From contig CM065326.1 in assembly GCA_033032175.1 (NCBI GenBank), positions 10,806,001-10,870,000 on the forward strand: a DNA stretch of 64,000 bases, in the 5' to 3' direction. The notes beneath the pieces were generated by a model that was given only the letters and a program-made list of their open reading frames with translations, was not told the DNA's origin and searched no databases. The position numbers were made by a program, and so were the translations under genes. This document shows positions 12,145-24,090 of this stretch, piece after piece. The number at the start of each line of letters is the position of its first letter. Positions within the stretch are counted from its first letter, which is position 1. This DNA comes from Saturnia japonica (lineage: Eukaryota > Arthropoda > Insecta > Lepidoptera > Saturniidae).

Positions 12145-13284
12145 AACCTGTATACAGTCAAATATTAGTCGCTATTAAAGTCGTTTGAAAAAATTATTGG
12201 AATTTTCCCGAAGAGGGAGAAGGGTCCAAATTTTTTTTTGAAGACGACAATAAATATGGTATGTTTCTTAATAGTCAATAAATTGAAGGACCATATCAAA
12301 TAGGTTTTACTGTTAAAAGGTTATTATAGGGTGGATCACACATGACTATCATTATGTGATAATGATGTCTGGAAGGAATCCCTCTCTGTGCATTCACTAA
12401 ATTATAAGGTTATTATTATTGCATTAAATTAGACATTATTGTATAACATTAATAGTATTGAAAAAAATAGATAAACCCGATCGAGTATTTTTCCGGTTCT
12501 TCTCGATGACTGGGATGTTTTCCGAACCGGTAGTAGTGTTTTGACACTCATAAGAGCTTTCTTAGGGCCTAAACCGAATAAAAACTTTTTGTATTAACAA
12601 ATCTTGACAATATAATAAAAGCCGGTGATAGTAATACTGACTCCTATCACGGGTTCATGGTGGAAAAGAAACAAGAACGACTCATCGTTTGAAATCATCA
12701 TGTTAGTGTAGGGCTCACAAAGAATAAAACATCGTTAAAAAATTGAGGAAGGAAACCTCTTTAAAAAATTATACAAGAAGAAAACCTCGTTAAATAATTA
12801 CGGGTGGCTGTAAGGAGCGTTCTTTCGCCTCTTTTCTCTACCATGGCTGAACTAGAGAGATGGTACGAGGGGGTTCAATTTGCCATTACACTAGTTAGGT
12901 GGCCAGGGAGACAGTTGAGGTTGTATCGGAGTTCCAGCGTTTGTATAGGGTTGGCTGACGGAGCATCGCTTTTCTATGCTTACACGATCCCATATCCTTC
13001 CATAATGGCGTTTGAATATTACATGGTGGAGTTTTAGTGATTAATAGTCCCACATAATACTCTAACTTCACCGGGAGGTACCCAAGATGAGTTACTCCGT
13101 ATTAAAAATAAAACCAACGCCTACGGCACAGGGGTTCGACGAATTCGATATCTTTGTGAGGTTACTATAGAGTGACTTATCATTATACGCACGTCAATAA
13201 CACCGATACTTCTTGTTTTTTTTTCCTTAAAGTATAATATACCTAAGTAAAATAGAGAACATAAAAACGAACCAATAAACTTAC

Positions 13285-13827
13285 TTAGCAACATCCCAAA
13301 CGCAAATCTCCTCCCTTTCCGTGGAAACGGTTGCGACGTATTTCCCTCTAGTGTCTAAACGGGCGATCAGATCGAACGTTTTACTATCAAACCCATCCAT
13401 TATAGGCAAGTCCCGCTTTTTCCCTTCGATTCTCCAATAATCCTCGTTCATAGGGTAAAAAGTAGGTATCGGTGGGTCGTTAACATTTTCTATCCAATTT
13501 TCAACAATGTCCGAGTTTATACTGCGTCCTTCCCTCTGCCTTCTCTCTATGGTCACTCTGAGCAAGCCGTAAATTTGTTTATGGTCGTAATCTAGAGCGT
13601 ACGCGTGAGTTTCGAAAACGTCTTTTAATATTTCGATGTGTTCGGGTAACGGCTCTATGTGGACCAAGGCTAGATCTTCAAGGAAATGGCAGCAATCCGT
13701 GGCGGCGAGTTTGTCGTGCACCCAGTCGAGTTGCGTGAAGTAAGGCTGGTTGGCGAACATTTCCGGTTGATCTTTATAGATGTGGTAATGTTGGTACGGC
13801 AGTTCATCAAACTTCCTCGTGTTAAAG
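13285..13827 (-). CDS. NWD-like gene, exon 14 (helical region to first WD blade)
   Basis: Acceptor cctttag, donor GCTAA|GTAAGT, 543 nt, phase 2 in and 2 out. Starts FFNTRKFDELPYQHYHIYKD; known NWD proteins have NRRKL.ELPYHL here. It ends FDLIARLDTRGKYVATVSTE then REEICVWDVA, the first WD40 strand set. The donor is perfect consensus, but its phase does not fit exon 15 (see findings). Confidence 0.93.
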
Positions 13828-14959
13828 CTAAAGGCAAGTTGAATAATATTTAAAAAATTGCGCGTGTAGCTCAATAGACGTAATAGAAGAAAACTTCATA
13901 AAAAGTAAGACGCGGATAGCTTAAACAGCGTCTTTCTCCATCTCTCTACGTTAGATCTTTTTTCTCTCTCATGTAACTAAATGTGCAAACCGTGGCGCGT
14001 TTTCAAAATTTCACTCTCAATTCCCGTCCAACAAAATTCTCAAACCGCCGCCAAAGAAGTTTCTATCTTCAATAATATAAATATGCGTAATTTTAGTGAC
14101 TAGACAAACAATGGAGTGAATACAGTCGAGAGATGACTGGAAAGATTTGGAGGAGATGATTACAAAGAATAGAGATCAACTGCAGGTTCATATATAAATA
14201 GAGATATCAACGACACGTAATTTATTTTAATAAATCTGTATTTCTGTCTGTACATGTATATATTTTTCTTCCTGGTAACATAAATCTATTTCATAGGTCA
14301 CCGATCACAAATATAACAATTTATCTTAATCTATCTGTTTGTTTGTATGGACTTAATACAAAAATGGGATGACCGATTTTATGAAATTTTGTACACGAGA
14401 AGCTTATGTCAATATCATCAATTGATTGGTTATAAGAATTGTTCCCATCTTATCCCGTACATACATCTAATTATTATTACCTTATCTAATATCTATCTGC
14501 CACTACAGAACCACGCGGTCTGGTCCATCGAGCCACGCACGGTAGCATCTATCATGGCACAAACAAAGAAATTCGCAATTTTTTTACTTTTACCGTACCA
14601 TGAAGATATGGAATAGGATCCTAGGCAACATATTCCCTCCCTTTTATGATATTGGGCCCTTCAAATGAGACGTGAAGAGACATTTCGACAACTGTCACAA
14701 CAGTACAGTAATGTACTGTACAGTCATTAAAAATAAAATTGTCAATAATACGAGTAAAAATAAAGCTACGAGACAAAAGTAATTTCTGCGTACCCTAGTG
14801 TTGTACCTATACATGTATCTATTTTGTGTCGTCTTTATGAGAGTCCCATTCGAAAAACAATCGCATTACAGCATAAACACACAGTTCTGAGCATACCTAT
14901 CTAAGGTTACTATATTCGAATATTATAAGAAACAAAATCAACATGCTTTGAACACTTAC
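13828..14959. other. Intron 13: nothing recognised
   Basis: Between exons 13 and 14. The open frame at 14347-14616 has no clear splice borders and a chance-like composition. No repeat match noticed inside the window. Confidence 0.5.
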
Positions 14960-15036
14960 AAGCAATCAGAGAATTGATTTTCCTGTGATATCAACCGACC
15001 CGCCATCATAGGATCGTTTTCAATGTACCATGATCC
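14960..15036 (-). CDS. NWD-like gene, exon 13 (short)
   Basis: Acceptor ttttcag, donor TTGCTT|GTAAGT, 77 nt, phase 0 in and 2 out. Encodes GSWYIENDPMMAGRLISQEN then QFSDC. It bridges the DYYE at the end of exon 12 and the FNTRKFDELPYQ at the start of exon 14 exactly in phase. Too short for a simple ORF scan. Confidence 0.85.
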
Positions 15037-15494
15037 CTGAAAATCAAATATTTATAAATGTTTCATATAAAGAAGACGGTTACTCTTACATACTATCTTC
15101 GGCCAGTGTAAAAATAATTATTAAGCCTATAAATTCAGTAACATATGGCACTAATTTGATATCACATACAGATCAAACGTGTGTTATGTAATTATATTGG
15201 AGACCCGTCTATATTTGATGTTAAATTAAGGTCATTTGTTTACTAGGAATTTATATCTACAAACTAAATTAGGAAATAAAAACCCAACATCAAAAAAAAA
15301 AAAAAAAAATTGCGTGTTATTTGATTCTTAAAACATCATACTTAATTATTATTTAGCCTGCGTCACTCCCACAACTAAGACGAACCTAACGACACCTCAT
15401 ATGCTCGTATACCTTCTATTCCATCAAACCGTTTAGGCTACAGTCTGTGCCAAAGATTTCTTTTAATTTTGTTTTTTTTTTTAGAACTTGTTAT

Positions 15495-15580
15495 ACTAGC
15501 ATTAGGGGCTCTGGAGCCTCTGACGGCTTTTACAGCTTCACCGTGGATTGGGAGCGAGCACTTAAGGCACTATAGACATA
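15495..15580 (-). repeat. Fragment of the GGTGAAGCTGTAAAAGCC repeat family
   Basis: Minus strand reads a ggtgaagctgtaaaagccgt core with cttaagtgctcgctccc beside it. The same core is at 17160-17225, 18810-18865, 32235-32290 (minus) and 37218-37260. Confidence 0.6.
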
Positions 15581-15689
15581 TATACTTACATAAATACGCC
15601 TGAAAAACATAACCATCCTTTTTCGCAGTCGGGTACATAACAAAGATATTTGGAATATCAGAAAGTTAAACATTGAGAAGTTGAAGCAA

Positions 15690-15950
15690 TGATGGCCTCA
15701 GTGGTAGCGTGTACGAATATCGCGTCGATCGACGTGAGTTCGAATCCTTGCAATGAGCCTGAGTTTTCGATGAAGGAAAATATAATTATGAAACCATACC
15801 ATGGTGGTAGGGCGTTTTCTAATGCTATCACCCTCACGTTGAAATTCTTTCGTTAAACACCTACTGGTGTTTTCCGGCAGGTGCATTTGAGAGCCAGTTT
15901 GCCTAACATCACGTGATATTCTGGTCATAACGCTAAACCAATCAACAACA
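15690..15950 (+). repeat. tRNA-derived SINE (family A), copy 3
   Basis: Clear A box (GGCCTCAGTGGTAGCGTG), spacer cgcgtcgatcgacg, B box GAGTTCGAATCC, then gatgaaggaaaat, gaaaccatacc, ttccggcaggtgcatttgag and catcacgtgat. One of the best copies for recognising the Pol III promoter. Confidence 0.8.
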
Positions 15951-16339
15951 AAAGAAACAGAAGCAGTCACAAGGACTGCCGACAAAAGTGAAACCTCAAT
16001 TTTCAATTTTTAAATGAATTATAATCTGAATTATTGCAGAGCATGTCGGTGACGTGAAATCTCAAGATATTACCCATACAAAAAGTCAAACACGCATATG
16101 ATATAGTCGTGTATATACAATTTATATATGCGTATACATGTACACAGGCCACTATACTACGCGTCGCTAGTCTGACGCAAGCGCAATACGTCACGAGCAC
16201 GTCAAAGTCATCGGTGGCGCTAAAGTCATGCGAACCCATAAGTTATTCCCCTACCAAAAATCGCTCAACGTGGCTAAATAAGTTTTCACTCCAAAAAGTT
16301 TTTGGGGGATTATATAATCAGTAAAGAGTATATTCTGAC

Positions 16340-16521
16340 CTCGTAATAGTCGACGAGAGTTTCCCGGACATTGATCTCGCAGTCGAGTAGGTAGCGGTCC
16401 TTGGCCGCGCTGGCGAGAGCCGCGTCTCGCCACCGAGCTGCCCCTCGTAAGTCCCACCGCAGCCAGGGCGCCAGCAATGCTGCCAGCTGCGGCCAGAAGA
16501 GCGACGCCGGCGCCCAAGGCA
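16340..16521 (-). CDS. NWD-like gene, exon 12 (winged-helix region)
   Basis: Acceptor gttgccag, donor TACGAG|GTCAGA, 182 nt, phase 1 in and 0 out. Joined to exon 11 it reads LPWAPASLFWPQLAALLAPW and ends INVRETLVDYYE. Corresponds to the P..lW.rlr.dL..yL segment and the L..lA.YF segment of the family. GC-rich compared with its flanks, as are several exons here. Confidence 0.9.
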
Positions 16522-16959
16522 CTGGCAACACGAGATTCACTTTAGGGTGCATATGTATAAAAATACATAGTATAAAAGAAAGTCACTATACGTATTTGTC
16601 CGCTTACTTCTTCTAAATCGCGCAACGGATTTTTACACGGTTTTTATTGTTATTTAAAGATTTTTTAGGGAAGGTTTGTATATACAATACATTTCAACAA
16701 TAATAATATTAATCATTTATTGCCAAAAAAAGTTTAGAAATTAAGATCATTACATATACAATTTGGCAATGGGACCGACTCAGCTGATGCTATGTGATTT
16801 GGTGTATGGTGGTTGCGATCTTGCGATTAAGTTGAACACAATAGGCAATCAGACAGTAATCACAATTAGCTTTAAAATTCAAGAAACTAAATGAATACAA
16901 TAAAAAACAAATAAAATTAGAACAACTATGAGTCACTTATATGAACAAATCGCCACTCT

Positions 16960-17228
16960 TTTTGAACCAACAGAGTCTCCGCGACCAATCGGCGGAACAG
17001 AAAACTGGAGACCGGATCCTGCGAAGGGGCGGATTAAAAAAAGAATCACAATTAGACAGTTCGTGACATAATTGAAACTACGGCAACAGCTCAAGCCGAG
17101 GTTCAGCCACTTTCCTACCCTTGAGCATGTTGCCGCGCTTTCGCAACTGAGTGCCTTAAGCGCTCGCCCATAAGCCAATGTGAAGCTGTAAAAGCTATCT
17201 GAGGTTCCACGGCCCTTATGGCTAACAG
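16960..17228 (+). repeat. Interspersed repeat with GTGAAGCTGTAAAAGC core
   Basis: Shares gccgaggttcagccac, gagtgccttaagcgctcgcc, gtgaagctgtaaaagc and ggcccttatggctaacag with 18425-18865. A short copy of the same family, in the same orientation. Confidence 0.65.
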
Positions 17229-17514
17229 TTATATACATTTAAAAGACAGTAATCACATAAAAATATATAATATAGTTGACAATAATCTTCGTAATATTAT
17301 AATTAATATCTGCATAGCTCGGTGTCCTTATAAACAACAAAAGAAAAACACATATCTAAGTAAACTTGGAATGTAAAACATTATCTAAATGCAAAGTTTC
17401 ATCGAAATCGTTGGAGCCATTTCCGAGTTACTAATTACATTATATATACAATAATTACTCTCTTCATATATTATAATTATATATATTTTTTATTATATAA
17501 ATAAGATCGAATAT

Positions 17515-17660
17515 TTTGCGCTGTTCGGTATGTCAAACGAAATACCAATAACAGCGCGTAACGTCATTCGTGTGTAAGCGAACCTTACCTTGTTGGCGCG
17601 TTGAACTGACACCTGTTGTTTCCTTATAATTTTCTGCATTTATTTAGTACTGATCCCACG
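17515..17660 (-). repeat. Interspersed repeat with CRE-like core (copy 2, inverted)
   Basis: Reverse complement of blocks at 5370-5470: accaataacagcgcg, acgtcattcgtgtgtaagc, gcgttgaactgacacctgtt. Two inverted copies about 12 kb apart. Confidence 0.6.
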
Positions 17661-17696
17661 TATTACGTACCTACTTATAAATGCGTTAAAAGCAAT

Positions 17697-17935
17697 TATG
17701 GCTCAGTTGGTAGCGAATCCCTGCAATGAGCCTGAGCTTTAGGTGAAGGAAAACATCGTGATGAAACTATAGAATGGTGGTAGTGCTTTTTCTAAAGCCC
17801 GCTTGCTAGCCAACGCCCTCAAGTTGAAAATATATCGTCAAATACCAATAGATGTGTTCCGGCAGCTGCACTTGAGAGCCAGACTTCCATTGGGCTTAGC
17901 GTGTTACCATCTTGGGCCACATCATCACTAGAACG
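17697..17935 (+). repeat. tRNA-derived SINE (family A), copy 4, internal deletion
   Basis: A box TGGCTCAGTTGGTAGCG runs straight into AATCCCTGCAATGAGCC, so the region between boxes A and B, including most of box B, is deleted. The body to ATCTTGGGCCACAT is well kept. Confidence 0.75.
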
Positions 17936-18058
17936 ATTAAAAAAAAATTAAATAATATTTGTCCTACGTTTATAAATCTATAATTATTGACACCTATTCT
18001 CGTGTCTTGCATCCGTCAACTATTATTTTAGGTTAGTTCTAAGTGCGTCATAACTTAC

Positions 18059-18317
18059 AATATGTCTCTTCGCTTCTAAATAAGTCATCATGCGCCAGTA
18101 TATCTAGTATCTCCGTATCGTCCAACCCTCGACGGGCAGCAGTCAGGAGCGCCAAGCAAGTCTTCACCCTCTCTTCTCCCAACGCTGCTTCTGTAGTGAT
18201 CAGGATCTGGGTCAATTGCCCCTCCAGGTCCTCGCAGATCACCAGCTCAGGCGTGGTCTCTGGTTCCGATAACTCTGTAAACGTCTCCGCTGAAAGGGAA
18301 ATCTGCCACGCGAGGAT
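18059..18317 (-). CDS. NWD-like gene, exon 11 (post-NACHT helical region)
   Basis: Acceptor attccag, donor ATATT|GTAAGT, 259 nt, phase 0 in and 1 out. Starts ILAWQISLSAETFTELSEPE and contains RRGLDDTEILDILAHDD. This fits the NWD pattern LA.E...w.Sy.......i..L...LE...G...V...L..l..sr.GLs..El.dlLs.dD. Well preserved. Confidence 0.92.
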
Positions 18318-18424
18318 CTGGAATTTTAATACAATTTTTATAGTAATGTTGGGTTTTTAAAATGAAATACCGGAAGAAATATGGGATAAAAATATGGTAG
18401 AAATTAAGTGATAAAACTGTTAAC

Positions 18425-18870
18425 CGCCCGCGCGATACAAGTGACACTATACGTGCAACACTTGGCTACCCACATACAACATTACACACATATGTACAGA
18501 CGTGCACACCTCACAGGTACATAGTTTCTGCAAAGGACATTTTTTTTTCTTTTTTTACCCTAGTTAGTGTAGAAATACTTTCAGATTACTAAATACACAT
18601 ACACATCTTTCCTTCCTTCCTCCTTGGAGGCAGGGAACATGTATATGTGTATATGTTAGTTAACTCGAATTTACGGATAGAGAAGTAGCCAGATCGCGAC
18701 TTATTTGCAATCGCGGCACCCGCCCAAGCCGAGGTCCGGCCACTTCGGCACCCTTGAGCGAGTTGTCTTTACTTTCGAGGCTGAGTGCCTTAAGCGCTCG
18801 CCCCTATGTCACGGTGAAGCTGTAAAAGCCGTCTGAGGCTTCAGGGACCTTATGGGTAACAGTTTAGTCA
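18425..18870 (+). repeat. Interspersed repeat, long copy (inverted relative to 32205-32680)
   Basis: Carries cgcgcgatacaagtgacac, tatacgtgcaac, aatacacatacaca, ctccttggaggcagggaac, gagtgccttaagcgctcgcc and gtgaagctgtaaaagccgtc. The same blocks in reverse order and strand occur at 32205-32680. No ORF; probably a non-autonomous element. Confidence 0.7.
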
Positions 18871-19229
18871 GACAGAAAAAAAAGTAGTAAATAATCAAAT
18901 TTTTTATGTGAAACGTCTAATGGCGCATGTAAGCGGGGTTAAAAACGTTCTGATGGGACGACGCTACGTGCCATTCGGTTATCGTCGCATCTGGTCGGTG
19001 CTTTATACTGAACGTTTCTCTTTTTACTACATACTCTCCTTATTTTACGTGTGTGTTAGTAGTTTATCAGCGTGGTTTTTTATTTTATTTTATTTTATTT
19101 AGTTATACTAAATGTATATATATATAAAACTAAACGTATACATATTATACATCATTCATCCTACAGACGTCATATTGAATTCAATATGGTACCCTTTGGA
19201 GGACATAAGGTCCTGTATTAAAAATAAAT

Positions 19230-19375
19230 GTAAAGTGTGGTGAAAAGTACGTCATAGTGACTCGCTTTTGCGTGTCGCGTTTTGGGATGAGCCTGTTCAT
19301 ATCCAGTTAAATTAGTGCAGGTCGGCATGACAGCGGCGACCGTCGTTGGATTACGATCTCTCGGTGGTACTGTAC
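19230..19375 (+). repeat. Piece of the GGGATCAGCCGGT family
   Basis: Contains tggtgaaaagtacgtcatag, tgggatgagcctgttcatatcc and ggcatgacagcggcgaccg; related to 11012-11215 and 38640-38800. Confidence 0.5.
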
Positions 19376-19789
19376 TTACCATCAGAGTCAGTACTAACAA
19401 TACGCTGTGCTCCTATAAAAAAAAAATTATGTGACGTATTGGGTTTCAAATGAAAAGGCTTAATCAGTACATTTCAAAAACATAGATCGTAATTTTCAGA
19501 ACGCGATGTTTTCCCTAATCAGGGTTTAGTTTTTAAAATTTTCAAGTATGCTAAATATAAAATATGATAAAATTCAGATGTTTCACATCCACCCCGCGTC
19601 CCATAAAGTCCTACATTTTTTTAAAATTTTCCCTTAATGTTTTGGTATTTTTTTTATTAAGTTATTTAATATGTTTACGTAAGCTAAAGCAACAATACCG
19701 CTTTTGAATGTATTGAAAACTGGAGATACCTATTTATTTATTTTAATTACAGGTAGGTATATAAACTGATTTTTCGTGACAAATTCTAA

Positions 19790-19965
19790 ATCTAAAGAAA
19801 ATTTTTAACAAAGAAGAAAACCATCTTCAATGATTTTAAGGAGTTCTCTGGTGTATCTTCAAAGTCGATGATCCAATGCTAATGTAATTAAAATGGGACC
19901 ACCCTTTCCAGCGAAAACGTAATCGTCCAAATCGGTTCATAAACAAAGAAGTTATGGCTGAAAAA
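19790..19965 (+). repeat. Lepidopteran-type repeat (copy shared with 63375-63550)
   Basis: Shares gaaaaccatcttcaatgatt-like, gttctctggtgtatctt-like, aatcggttcataaacaaaga and agttatggctg with 63375-63550, and in inverted form with 57980-58070. A common interspersed repeat type in moths and butterflies; no coding capacity. Confidence 0.6.
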
Positions 19966-20069
19966 AATAAAAATACGTCAAAAATATAGACACATTTGAA
20001 TTAAGGAACCTTAGTCTTTTTTGAAGTGGGTTAATTAAAATGGGTTTTTTGTATGTTGGTGATACGAAC

Positions 20070-20278
20070 CTTGGCGTAAAGTGGTAAGGTGCACTTCTGA
20101 ACGGCTTTCATGGCAGCTTCGGGGGGTGAAGCGGCACCCGTCTTGCTGTAAGTGGCAGCGCAAGTATTCAGCACAGCTTTCGCCTCGTCCGATCCCACCG
20201 GTGGGGCTCGCAGCACTCTCGGACCGTCCTCAGATGAGAGCACCGCCATTATCGCGGAACTTGACGGCTCATCTTTTT
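20070..20278 (-). CDS. NWD-like gene, exon 10 (end of NACHT)
   Basis: Best acceptor is aaatag at 20279-20280, giving 209 nt with phase 1 in and 0 out; donor is CCAAG|GTTCGT. Encodes LRAPPVGSDEAKAVLNTCAA and AAMKAVQKCTLPLYAK. This matches the family pattern L....l....w....R.LT..Q...vl.al..c..PLYL. The acceptor choice rests on phase, since other AGs lie close. Confidence 0.88.
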
Positions 20279-21139
20279 CTATTTAAACAAGTTTTATTGG
20301 TTTTAATTATAATCTATACAGTTAATAAAATTGAAGTGTCTGTTTACAATATCAAAATAACGTTTTTTACTAAATGCATATGAAATTATATACAGTTGTT
20401 ATTGGACACTCGAAGTGCCAGCAAGTATGTCGCAATGGCGCGGGGATGCGATGGGAGGGAAAAAAGGATGTCGTGACCTGGTTCCGTTCTTCTGCGCATG
20501 GGCAAATCTACTCAAGGTTGTATCGCACAGTCGTCCTTAAATATATATCGAGGAAGTATTCGCGAAGTTTGGCGATTTTCAGCTGTCCGCTGTCAGAGCG
20601 CGTGACGAAAATAGTGTGTGCGTAGGTAACAAAACGTACACGACGGGGGAGGGGGTAGGAGATGGTTAGGTGATAGGTGAGAAGCGAGATGGCGTTACCA
20701 CTTTTAATAAAACACAAATTTTGAATGTTTTTGTGTTTCTGTCTGTTTGTTCCGAGTAATCTTCAAAACAGATAGCAGATGTTATAAGGAGTAACTTAGG
20801 ATACTTTTATTTTAGAAAAAGTATTCGGGTTCCGCGCAAATATAAAATAAAAACTGGTCACTGTGAATCAATTCGGGCGTTTAAACGGCTTACCCCGAGT
20901 AAATCATAAGAGATATAGCAAATTAATTATATCTTCTAAGGAACATCCATAATAAGCATTTTTGTAACCGGTAGTGGGGGTAGTACGATTCGCGCGAGTG
21001 CCCTGTCTACGGCATTCTATAGTCCCCGCGAGCGCAGCCGCAGGAACAGCTATTTCTAATAATATAATAAAAGCCTATAAGTTATATTTTACCCGACAGC
21101 AAAAAGCTCAAATAGATTTTTTTTTTGTAAAGTGTCTCG

Positions 21140-21390
21140 TTAGTTAACAAGCGCACGGACCGCTTGATGGTAAGCGGTTACCGTAGCCTATAGACCGCTT
21201 GTAATACTAGAGGTCACTAGCGCGTTGCCAACCTTGAAAGTCCTTTCCCAAGGAGCTCAGGCAACGCTGCTCACCACAGCAGCACAGCAGGAACAAGGTT
21301 ATTTGGCTGCGATCTTTTTAGGGTGGAGGATTTAGCGCCAGTCGCGCTGCCTTAATTAGGGAGAAATCTAAAACGAAATTTCTATGTGAT
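21140..21390 (+). repeat. Interspersed repeat (family B), copy 1
   Basis: Marks: gatggtaagcggttaccgta, gcgcgttgccaacctt, aaggagctcaggcaacg, aggttatttggctgcgatct, agtcgcgctgcc and gagaaatct. Same order at 36360-36570, 58795-58990 and, inverted, at 42320-42600 and 60470-60700. A repeat type common in moth introns. Confidence 0.7.
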
Positions 21391-21889
21391 GTACCTTTCT
21401 ACTTTGTGCCATATATCTCTGGTTATCCTTACGTTATTTGGTCGTATATTATGTAAAAACATTCGTGGGATTTTGCGTGATATAATTTTAATTATTGAAA
21501 TTAAAAATATAAATTAATAACTAGAGGAATGATTTTTGAGTTGTCACTAAAACTCTTTGGCGTGTTTTAACTAGAGACCATCATCATGCAAAAGTATTGT
21601 TTGAACTCTGAAGATTTAAAAAGTATTGTGTGTTTGTTTATCTAAATGCGTTAAACTGTAGAATTTCTAGTCAAATTTGAAAAAATATTTTAGTATTCTA
21701 TAGTTTTTTTATTGAAGAAGGTTATAGGCTACATAACTTTACGCTATATCTGTGAGAAAGGGAGCAGAGATCACGAAGGTAAAGCAATCTGGCAAGCTGT
21801 AAGCTAGTACGGGAAGTGAGAACAACAATGGGCTACACAGTTTTTTTATCTTTATAGGTTTAGCGTTATAGCCACAATCTTACTTGATC

Positions 21890-22107
21890 TAAAGTGATAT
21901 TATAGTCTAAGATGGTAACACGCTAAGCCTAGTGGAAGACTGGCTCTCAAGTGCAGCTGCCGGAACACACCTATTGGTGTTTGGGGATAGATTGTCAAAT
22001 TGAGGGTGGTAGCTAGCCATGCGGACATTAGAAAAAGTCCTAAAGCTCAGGGTCATTGCAGAGATTCGTACTTTCGTCGATCTGTCAACTGAGCCATCAT
22101 AACTTCG
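21890..22107 (-). repeat. tRNA-derived SINE (family A), copy 5
   Basis: Minus orientation; contains ctggctctcaagtgcagctg, ccggaacacacctattgg, ctcagggtcattgcagag and the A-box end actgagccatcat. It ends only about 45 bases from exon 9. Boxes partly deleted. Confidence 0.7.
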
Positions 22108-22150
22108 GGTACGAAGAAGAGAATCGGTTGAATGAGTTGAAAAGACTTAC

Positions 22151-22313
22151 CCTCAGTGACGGTGACAATCATCTTGACGTTGTCTGGAAGTCGTTCAGGC
22201 AGCCAGCGTGCAGCTCTGAGCGCGTCAGCTCCGACCACAGCTAAAAGAACGGGTCTTCGTCTGCCCAGGGCACTCAGCAATGTCGGCAGTGCATTCGACA
22301 GAGACGACACGTC
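22151..22313 (-). CDS. NWD-like gene, exon 9 (NACHT Walker B, degenerate)
   Basis: Acceptor gatatag, donor TGAGG|GTAAGT, 163 nt, phase 0 in and 1 out. Encodes RRPVLLAVVGADALRAARWL and PERLPDNVKMIVTVTE. Family members read RPLVI.LDA.DQL...WLP..LP..VK.ivS. The first Walker B Asp is replaced by Val (codon 22233-22235); the second Asp (22224-22226) is kept. WLP and LP-NVK are intact. Confidence 0.92.
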
Positions 22314-22630
22314 CTATATCACAAACCTTTATTTAATCAATACATGGTATAAAAAAAGTTGTTTTCCGCGTCTGTCTGTTTATCCGTTTACTTTTCCTAA
22401 GTCACAGAACGGATATTTCTACGGTTTTCATTGTCATATTGAGGATTTATAACGGAAGGTTTTTTAAACAGAATACTTTAATTGTTTAAAAGTCCTTATT
22501 GTCTCACTTGCACTAATGGACGTAAGATTAAATTTAGGTTTTGAAGGTGCAATCAGATTTTCTAAAAGTAGTGCAGCACCATGAAGCCATGATATTATAT
22601 TTTATTATGGATATGAGATTTAAAACTTAC

Positions 22631-22736
22631 ATTTCTTCCCATAAATAGAGTGCCGGCGTATAGGATATGGCACTGGTCGACAATAGACTTTAGCAGCTGA
22701 TGCGAGCTGCTGGACTGGGAAGTTAGACCGACAAAC
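22631..22736 (-). CDS. NWD-like gene, exon 8 (NACHT)
   Basis: Acceptor gtttcag, donor AAAT|GTAAGT, 106 nt, phase 2 in and 0 out. Reads RFVGLTSQSSSSHQLLKSIV then DQCHILYAG. This is the well-conserved NWD segment RFLGTS..S....LL.S.C.QI, placed right after the P-loop strand, and helps to tell this family from other STAND proteins. Confidence 0.92.
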
Positions 22737-23290
22737 CTGAAACATAAGTTGTTGTTCATCAAACTCAGGGTCGAGTATAAAATATATATTGGCTTAATTG
22801 AAAAATAATGCGCGTGTCTATTTCAATTACTGTTTTAATTCTTTTTAATTTTACAACGGTTTTTGTAACGAACATTTTGCTTAACGCTGATTCGTCCGCC
22901 GGCGTAGGCGACACGCTCTAGGGACATTAGGATGACGATGTTAAGCGTGAACAGTAGTCAAGAGTAGTTATTACTAACGGTGGGAAATAGCAGCGTTTTT
23001 TGATTATGAAGCGAAACTATTTAATACTTTAGATGTATTTAGATAAGAATCAATGGTCTAAATTCTAATCTGTAGGCATAAGAAAATAATGATTTTTTAT
23101 ACTTACGTTTTGATAATAGTGTAAAACGAACTGCGAATCGATAGCGAAAACAGGGATTTTTTTTCATCGCACAGTGCGTTTGGTGTTTGAGTAACGACTA
23201 AGAAATGGATAGTTTCGCTACGATACAATCACCCGCTAGTCGCTATTGCTATTGCATCGAAAGTTAATTTTAATAACTGGTTATGTTGCG

Positions 23291-24090
23291 TTATTTATTG
23301 TAATTGAGGAAGGTTATCAATACATAATATAAAGCGAAGTCGCTATCCGGTTGTCCGTTTACTATTTCTAAACCACGCAAAGGATATTTATACAGTTTTT
23401 CATTTTTAATTAAGAGCACTAGCACTTTATAATTAAATAATATACCGAATATAATTTCAGTCAAATGGCCTCTGCGGCTCTTCTGTAGGTGGCGCATCCT
23501 AGTGGACCAATTTTTGATAACAGCTTCGTATAAATTACGCCTAATTTCATGAAAAACGAGTGTTATGTTGACCTTCAGGGCGGCAACTGTCTGTGGTAGT
23601 GTGTTTTGTCCACATAGACTAGAGATTTCATGTAGCCCCACAGAACATAGTCGAGCGGCGTTAACTCACACGATGTTGGTGGCTAGAGAATGTGGCCGCC
23701 GCGCTAGATGGCGAAACCCTTGAACTTTTCATTCAATAGAGTCAATGATTCCTGTGGAGTATGACATGGAGGATGGTAAGAGCCACAGGTCTGGAAAATC
23801 TATATCATCCATCTTAGGCCAAAAAAAGTTTGTAGTCAGTGCTTGCAGCGTTTGCAAAGAGATCTAATAGTCCGATATCGGTCGCCATTGGTAGTGAACG
23901 CGGCTCCTTAGTGCATCTTCGAAGCAATAAGGGCCTTTTATACCGCCGGACCAAAAATCCACACGAAACAGAGACTTTTTCGGAGGCTTCTGATGAATAT
24001 CTCGTTGATTTTCGTCGCTTCAAATCTCTCTCTCTGCAGAACGGCCACGAAGACAATTGGACGTAGCGCACAGAACGTTTTGTGAAAAGA
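23291..24090 (-). pseudogene. Eroded mariner-family transposase
   Basis: The minus strand holds broken pieces of a transposase C-terminus: VAALKVNITLVFHEIRRNLY, EAVIKNWSTRMRHLQKSRRG and HLTEIIF, a known mariner-family ending (alk.nI...i.ei.p..c..vi.nw..R....k..rGghl.eiiF). Upstream fragments to about 24090 are in shifted frames with stops. No intact ORF or clear inverted ends: a dead copy inside intron 7. Confidence 0.65.

Noticed and set aside
12804..13037. Plus-strand ORF of 77 codons next to exon 14.
   Set aside because: No homology pattern seen and surrounding DNA is repeat-like; composition does not stand out.
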